Shown piece after piece: positions 15,136 through 18,403 of a stretch of 18,403 nucleotides of DNA. The stretch is from Candidatus Fibrimonadales bacterium (lineage in GTDB: Bacteria; Fibrobacterota; Fibrobacteria; Fibrobacterales; Fibrobacteraceae). Made by a program: the position numbers and the translations under genes. The stretch spans positions 1 through 18,403 of the forward strand of contig WQSA01000017.1 of NCBI GenBank assembly GCA_009788135.1. The letters run 5' to 3'. Position 1 is the first letter of the stretch. Each line of letters opens with the position of its first letter. The notes under the pieces were generated by a model. That model did no database searches and was not told the DNA's origin. It saw only the letters and a program-made list of their open reading frames with translations.

Positions 15136-16504
15136 GGTAATCTTCTTCGCTATTTACGTTCCAAACCACAGATTTGTCTTTTGAACCGCTATGAATGGCT
15201 TTCACCGCTTCCATTGCGCTTAGCATTGAATGATCCATATTGTTGTATTTGTGCATTCCATTGCGACCGATTAAAAATAAATTGTCAATGCCATCCAGCC
15301 AGGCTCTGAGTTCGTTGAATCTGTTATAAGTTCCAAAATAAGCTGGGTAAGCTTTGGGAACTTTAAGCACAACGCTGTCCAAAACGCTATCTTTCTTTGC
15401 AATGCCTATTTTTTCAAGTTCGCTTATGGCTAATTTTTTGAAAACACGCTCGCTCATCTCCCATAAATCGTCGCCTTCATTTGCAAAATATTCCATGCCA
15501 ATCCAAACTTTGCTCTGATCCTTGACCAAATACTCGCTCCAATTATTGAAAATCTGCAAACGCCCAACTTTCACATCGTTTTCCTGAACATAAATCCAAT
15601 TATCTTTAATGTTGCCAACTTCCAATTTATCCAAAAGCACGCCAACCGTAATAAAATCCCTATACATCAAACCATCAGCAATTTCCTTAATATTCTGCGG
15701 AACTCCCTCCATAGCCTTGACCAAATCTTTAACAGGCATGGAACTCAAAATATAATCAAACTTAAAAGTTTTCCCATTCTCAATTCTCAATTCTCCATTC
15801 TCAATTCTAACCACCTTGCTATCAAACAAAATCTCTCCGCCCATTTCCAAAATCTTGTCTGCCGCATTTTGCCACAAAGCTCCAGGACCCAGCTTTGGAT
15901 ACAGGAATTCGTCTATTAAACTCGTCTCTTTGGAATTCTTAAAAAGAGCGTGCTTGATCGCTTTTGCAATGCTAAGCCCCTTTATCCTCTGCGCACCCCA
16001 CTCTGCGCTTATCTGCTCGCAAGGAATTCCCCAAACCTTTTCCGTATAATCTTTGAAAAATGTCAGATACAATTCTTTGCCAAAACGGTTCAGCATAAAA
16101 TCCTGCAAAGTTTTCTCCGGCTTAATTTGAAAAAGACTGGATTTTATATAACTGCATCCAATTTTTGCCATTCTCCAAAGTCCAAGACCTTTTATTGTAT
16201 TTGCATTTAGCGAAACGGGATAATCGAAAAATTTTCGCAAATATAGAATACGGGAAAGGCGTGGGCGAAGCATCATATCGCTGCATATATTTTTCCACCA
16301 GTTCATCACCCAATCGTTTTTGCTGAAAAACCTGTGCCCGCCAATATCCATCCGATTGCCATTATATTCTGCAGTACGGCTGATTCCTCCGACAAAACTC
16401 TCCTGCTCCACAACAATAGGATGAATATCGCCCTTTCGCAAGAACTCCAAAGCCGCAGTAAGCCCAGCAGGGCCAGCACCGATAATTAACGCAACCTTTT
16501 TCAC
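15122..16504 (-). CDS. FAD-dependent oxidoreductase, UDP-galactopyranose-mutase/COG1232-like
   Basis: 460 residues starting at GTG 16504, which overlaps the gtrA stop as GTGA. The Rossmann motif IIGAGPAGLTAALEFL is at residues 7-22. It is followed by VEQESFVGGISRT and DIGGHRFFSKND (flavin contacts), KDYTEKVWGIPCEQISAEWGAQRIKGL in the middle, and LFLIGRNGMHKYNNMDHSMLSAMEAV at the FAD-closing end. These are signatures of the amine-oxidase-like subgroup usually found with GtrA and glycosyltransferases in surface polysaccharide loci; the exact substrate is unknown. Residues with RIENGELRIENGK are encoded by a heptamer repeat (15775-15809), probably a surface loop insertion. It makes the cytoplasmic part of the glycan pathway. 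Confidence 0.85.
   Translation of the reverse strand: MKKVALIIGAGPAGLTAALEFLRKGDIHPIVVEQESFVGGISRTAEYNGNRMDIGGHRFFSKNDWVMNWWKNICSDMMLRPRLSRILYLRKFFDYPVSLNANTIKGLGLWRMAKIGCSYIKSSLFQIKPEKTLQDFMLNRFGKELYLTFFKDYTEKVWGIPCEQISAEWGAQRIKGLSIAKAIKHALFKNSKETSLIDEFLYPKLGPGALWQNAADKILEMGGEILFDSKVVRIENGELRIENGKTFKFDYILSSMPVKDLVKAMEGVPQNIKEIADGLMYRDFITVGVLLDKLEVGNIKDNWIYVQENDVKVGRLQIFNNWSEYLVKDQSKVWIGMEYFANEGDDLWEMSERVFKKLAISELEKIGIAKKDSVLDSVVLKVPKAYPAYFGTYNRFNELRAWLDGIDNLFLIGRNGMHKYNNMDHSMLSAMEAVKAIHSGSKDKSVVWNVNSEEDYHESK
15775..15809 (-). repeat. In-frame heptanucleotide array (five copies of YATTCTC/AATTCTC type)
   Basis: The plus strand reads CATTCTC, AATTCTC, AATTCTC, CATTCTC, AATTCTA. On the coding strand it encodes the RIENGELRIENG loop of the FAD enzyme. 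It is the same kind of heptamer as at 1627-1661, differing at one position (AAYTCTC). A two-copy version occurs at 17693-17706 in tssG, again giving RIEN. Confidence 0.85.
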
Positions 16505-16896
16505 TTAGGAGAAAATATATAAAATTGTTTGCTGGTATAATTAAAAATAAAAGCCACTCCTGTACCAGTTATTTTGGCAAACATATTCGGAAAGCCGAAA
16601 AATTCAATGCATAAAGCCATTACACCCAAGTCAATGGACAATCCGATTGCCCCAACAAGAACAACCATAACATACTCTGTAATCTTTTTACGGCCTTCTT
16701 TGGATTTAAATACAATTTTGCACAAAAAGAAATTTACAGTTGCGCTAATTAAAAAAGATGCCACCGCCGCTGGCAGGTAAGGAATATTCAGTTTATAGTT
16801 GAAAATATAAAATACGCACCAATTCACAATGGCGCAAAACAATCCAACAAAAAAATATTGAATAAACTTTGGCAATAAATCTTTTATAATACCCAT
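16501..16896 (-). CDS. GtrA-family membrane protein
   Basis: 131 residues with four membrane helices. FIQYFFVGLFCAIVNWCVFYIF at the start is the typical GtrA first helix. VASFLISATVNFFLCKIVFKS and the closing FIFNYTSKQFYIF are also family marks (the usual motif is NF-...-W-F). GtrA proteins are thought to flip or present polyprenyl-phosphate-linked sugars to GT-C enzymes on the outer face of the membrane, which fits the two enzymes downstream. It starts three bases after the lipoprotein stop and overlaps the FAD gene. No clear ribosome binding site is seen; coupling is likely. Confidence 0.88.
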   Translation of the reverse strand: MGIIKDLLPKFIQYFFVGLFCAIVNWCVFYIFNYKLNIPYLPAAVASFLISATVNFFLCKIVFKSKEGRKKITEYVMVVLVGAIGLSIDLGVMALCIEFFGFPNMFAKITGTGVAFIFNYTSKQFYIFSPK

Positions 16897-16899
16897 AAG

Positions 16900-17448
16900 C
16901 TACAATTTAGAAAAAGTCTTCACCACTCTCATCCCATACACAGGATACCCAGCTCGCTCTCTGTATAAGCCAACCGCTTTGAGAAAGTTTGGCGCAAGCT
17001 CAAAAACCGCATATTGGGAACTACCCTCGCTGTAAAGCCATTCGCCGACATTTTTATCAAGTTTTTCAACTTCTGCCGCAAGCCATTCTTCCTTTGTCGG
17101 CAAGCGATAGCCTGAGCGGTTTTCCAAAACTCTAATATTCGGCAACCAAAAAAGTGAATCTTCCGTGAATACAGGCTTGTCATACTTATAGAGCGTGTCC
17201 AAGCCTTCTTGCCGCGACAGACTATTGCATATCAGAATAGCATCGTAATAGCTTATGCCTCTATAAGCGAGTTCATGTTCGCCCATTTGCAAAGTCGGGC
17301 CCTCCTCCGAACTTGATGAATACTCTTCCGAGCTTGACGATTCCGGTTCAGGCTCAGCCTCTGAACTTGACGAATTTGCTGAAATTTCCACATACTCAAG
17401 TTGCATGCAAGCAATAAGCAACGCTGGAAATACGATGTATTTTTTCAT
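16900..17448 (-). CDS. FGE/SUMF1-like lipoprotein in the T6SS operon
   Basis: 182 residues. The lipoprotein signal MKKYIVFPALLIAC has a lipobox ending at C14. Residues 24-50 form a serine/glutamate-rich linker (SSSSEAEPEPESSSS) of the kind common in Fibrobacter surface proteins. The rest is a shortened formylglycine-generating-enzyme-like domain: ISYYDAILICNSLSRQEGL, SGYRLPTKEEWLAAE, NVGEWLYSEGSS and YGMRVVK. The C-terminal cysteines needed for FGE catalysis are absent, so it probably binds rather than oxidises. ATG 17448 was chosen over an in-frame ATG at 17463 because it overlaps the tssG stop as ATGA and has GGAGA eight bases upstream. It takes the position after tssG where an envelope-anchoring lipoprotein would make sense. 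Confidence 0.8.
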   Translation of the reverse strand: MKKYIVFPALLIACMQLEYVEISANSSSSEAEPEPESSSSEEYSSSSEEGPTLQMGEHELAYRGISYYDAILICNSLSRQEGLDTLYKYDKPVFTEDSLFWLPNIRVLENRSGYRLPTKEEWLAAEVEKLDKNVGEWLYSEGSSQYAVFELAPNFLKAVGLYRERAGYPVYGMRVVKTFSKL

Positions 17449-18125
17449 AGCCATTTCTCCCATTTGAAATCTTCAAAGTTTTTGGTTCCCAAGTGGAAAC
17501 CATCATTCTTGTAAATTTTTGTTCTGAACTGCATTTTTATTTTGAACGGAAACTTTTCCTTTATAAAGTTTCTTTTCAATTCACGGCTCTGCTCCAGAGG
17601 AATTCCGCTTATCTCAACGCGCATGGCAGCAGTCAAGCTTGTGCAATTATTTCCTAAAATTTTTCCGCCCTTGCCCAAAACAATCGGAGCAGGATTCTCA
17701 ATTCTCAAAGGCTCAAAGCAATGAACTTCCACTTTGCAATTCTTAAATATCTTCGCAAAAAAACACCTGAGATATTCAGGAGAAAATTTTTCATCATATA
17801 AAGCAATGCGATTTTTATCGCTGCGCTTCGCCAAAAATACGCTAAACCTGAGCATGGCCAAATAATGCTGAAACATATTCAAAAATTCCATCAAAACCAA
17901 AGCGTTCTCATTCCCAACTCTGATGCCTCTCAAAAAGCTATCGGGCAAAGGAGAATCCGCTCCGCACAAACTCATCTCATTTAAGCCCAGCACAATCTCG
18001 TTCTTTTTAATCTTGACAAAATCAATATCTCCGCTCGGATATTTCAACGAATTGCTTCCCACAATGCGAATCTTTTTATTCTGCTTTTGCAGCATCCACT
18101 CAAAAAAAGAATTTCTCACTCCCAT
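17445..18125 (-). CDS. tssG: Type VI secretion baseplate protein TssG (short form)
   Basis: 226 residues. IVLGLNEMSLCGADSPLPDSFLRGIR aligns with the TssG segment around GL-G--GPLP. MEFLNMFQHYLAMLRFSVF matches the F-D-FNHR-LSLFYRA helix, and YLRCFFAKIFKNCKVEVHCFEP matches LRAILADYF-VPVEVEEF. The chain ends LGTKNFEDFKWEKWL, like the LG....LGWTSWL ending of TssG. TssG with two TssF forms the wedge of the T6SS baseplate. It is much shorter than the usual 300-350 residues, mainly at the N-terminus and in loops. The ATG overlaps the tssF stop by ten bases. A two-copy heptamer (17693-17706) encodes RIEN in a loop. Confidence 0.83.
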   Translation of the reverse strand: MGVRNSFFEWMLQKQNKKIRIVGSNSLKYPSGDIDFVKIKKNEIVLGLNEMSLCGADSPLPDSFLRGIRVGNENALVLMEFLNMFQHYLAMLRFSVFLAKRSDKNRIALYDEKFSPEYLRCFFAKIFKNCKVEVHCFEPLRIENPAPIVLGKGGKILGNNCTSLTAAMRVEISGIPLEQSRELKRNFIKEKFPFKIKMQFRTKIYKNDGFHLGTKNFEDFKWEKWL

Positions 18126-18403
18126 TTCAACTCCATTCCATAAGGCTCAATGCGCAAAGTAAGTTCAACGAGCAAATTGCAAACAAAAATTTTCTTGAAC
18201 AATTCGTAAAGCATTTCCCCAAATGCATGCAGAATCGGGGTCCAGTCCAAAGACAAAACTATTTTAACGCTCGCCAAAGGCACCAGGCAATCCTTATACA
18301 CAGCGTTTTTATGCTCAAGCGAAACGCTTTTTATATTACGAGCAATATAAGAACGAGTTTCAAACATTCCAAGCGCATTTTTCAGCGCATCGCCCTCAAA
18401 AAA
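18116..18403 (-). CDS. tssF: Type VI secretion baseplate protein TssF, C-terminal part (runs off window)
   Basis: The frame is open from the window edge to TGA 18118-18116 and gives 95 residues; the true start lies outside. LVPLASVKIVLSLDWTPILHAF followed by LYELFKKIFVCNLLVELTLRI corresponds to the TssF end, where a basic strand with L-LDE is followed by LF--VLD-FFA-YVSINSFTRL. Its position directly before tssG is the standard order. The similarity is in pattern rather than identity, and the tssG neighbour carries much of the weight. Confidence 0.75.
   Translation of the reverse strand, partial: FFEGDALKNALGMFETRSYIARNIKSVSLEHKNAVYKDCLVPLASVKIVLSLDWTPILHAFGEMLYELFKKIFVCNLLVELTLRIEPYGMELKWE

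Noticed and set aside
15775..15809. CRISPR-like repeats
   Set aside because: The units are seven bases with no spacers and lie in an open reading frame.

Overview
The window looks like chromosomal DNA of a compact, AT-leaning Gram-negative bacterium, most likely a member of the Fibrobacterota (a Fibrobacter or Fibromonas relative). This placement is inferred from serine/glutamate-rich lipoprotein linkers, a FGE-like lipoprotein, a secreted GH43-like plus CBM32-like protein, a SPOR protein and a recurrent CTAYATT -10 element. No marker gene was searched.

Layout. 1-143 (-): start of glycogen phosphorylase. 315-908 (-): a DUF433/DUF5615 antitoxin-toxin pair whose toxin is frameshifted. 988-2487 (+): a MurU-AmgK-like fusion for cell-wall sugar recycling. 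2510-2582 (-): tRNA-Lys(CUU). 2651-5056 (+): a secreted multidomain carbohydrate-active protein. 5058-5498 (-): nrdR. 5548-5988 (+): an unknown helical protein. 5985-6936 (-): a DUF2334 deacetylase-like protein and a small protein ending in a FliM-type CheY-binding peptide. 6994-8731 (+): a CheX-family phosphatase and xseA. 8685-9389 (-): an unknown membrane-anchored protein. 9451-11597 (+): a SPOR-domain protein and a GT-C glycosyltransferase. 11594-18403 (-): a tightly overlapping run of seven genes, tssF (partial), tssG, a FGE-like lipoprotein, gtrA, an FAD oxidoreductase and two GT-C glycosyltransferases.

How the genes work together. The right half is an envelope glycosylation module (GtrA flippase-like protein, UGM-like flavoprotein, three GT-C enzymes that share one extracytoplasmic N-terminal domain). 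It is joined without gaps to the end of a type VI secretion baseplate operon. The middle contains a chemotaxis-type signalling pair: a CheY-P phosphatase (CheX) divergent from a protein carrying a CheY-P docking motif.

Expression signals are striking. Six protein genes have a TAYATT -10 hexamer ending exactly 6 or 7 bases before the start codon, which predicts leaderless mRNAs. The convergent protein-gene pairs overlap or abut, with no visible intrinsic terminators.

The most notable items are the leaderless promoter pattern, the C-terminal FliM-like tail opposite cheX, the shared N-terminal domain on two different GT-C cores, the inverted tail-to-tail GT-C paralogues with 54-bp perfect inverted repeats, and the T6SS/FGE-lipoprotein/glycosylation operon.
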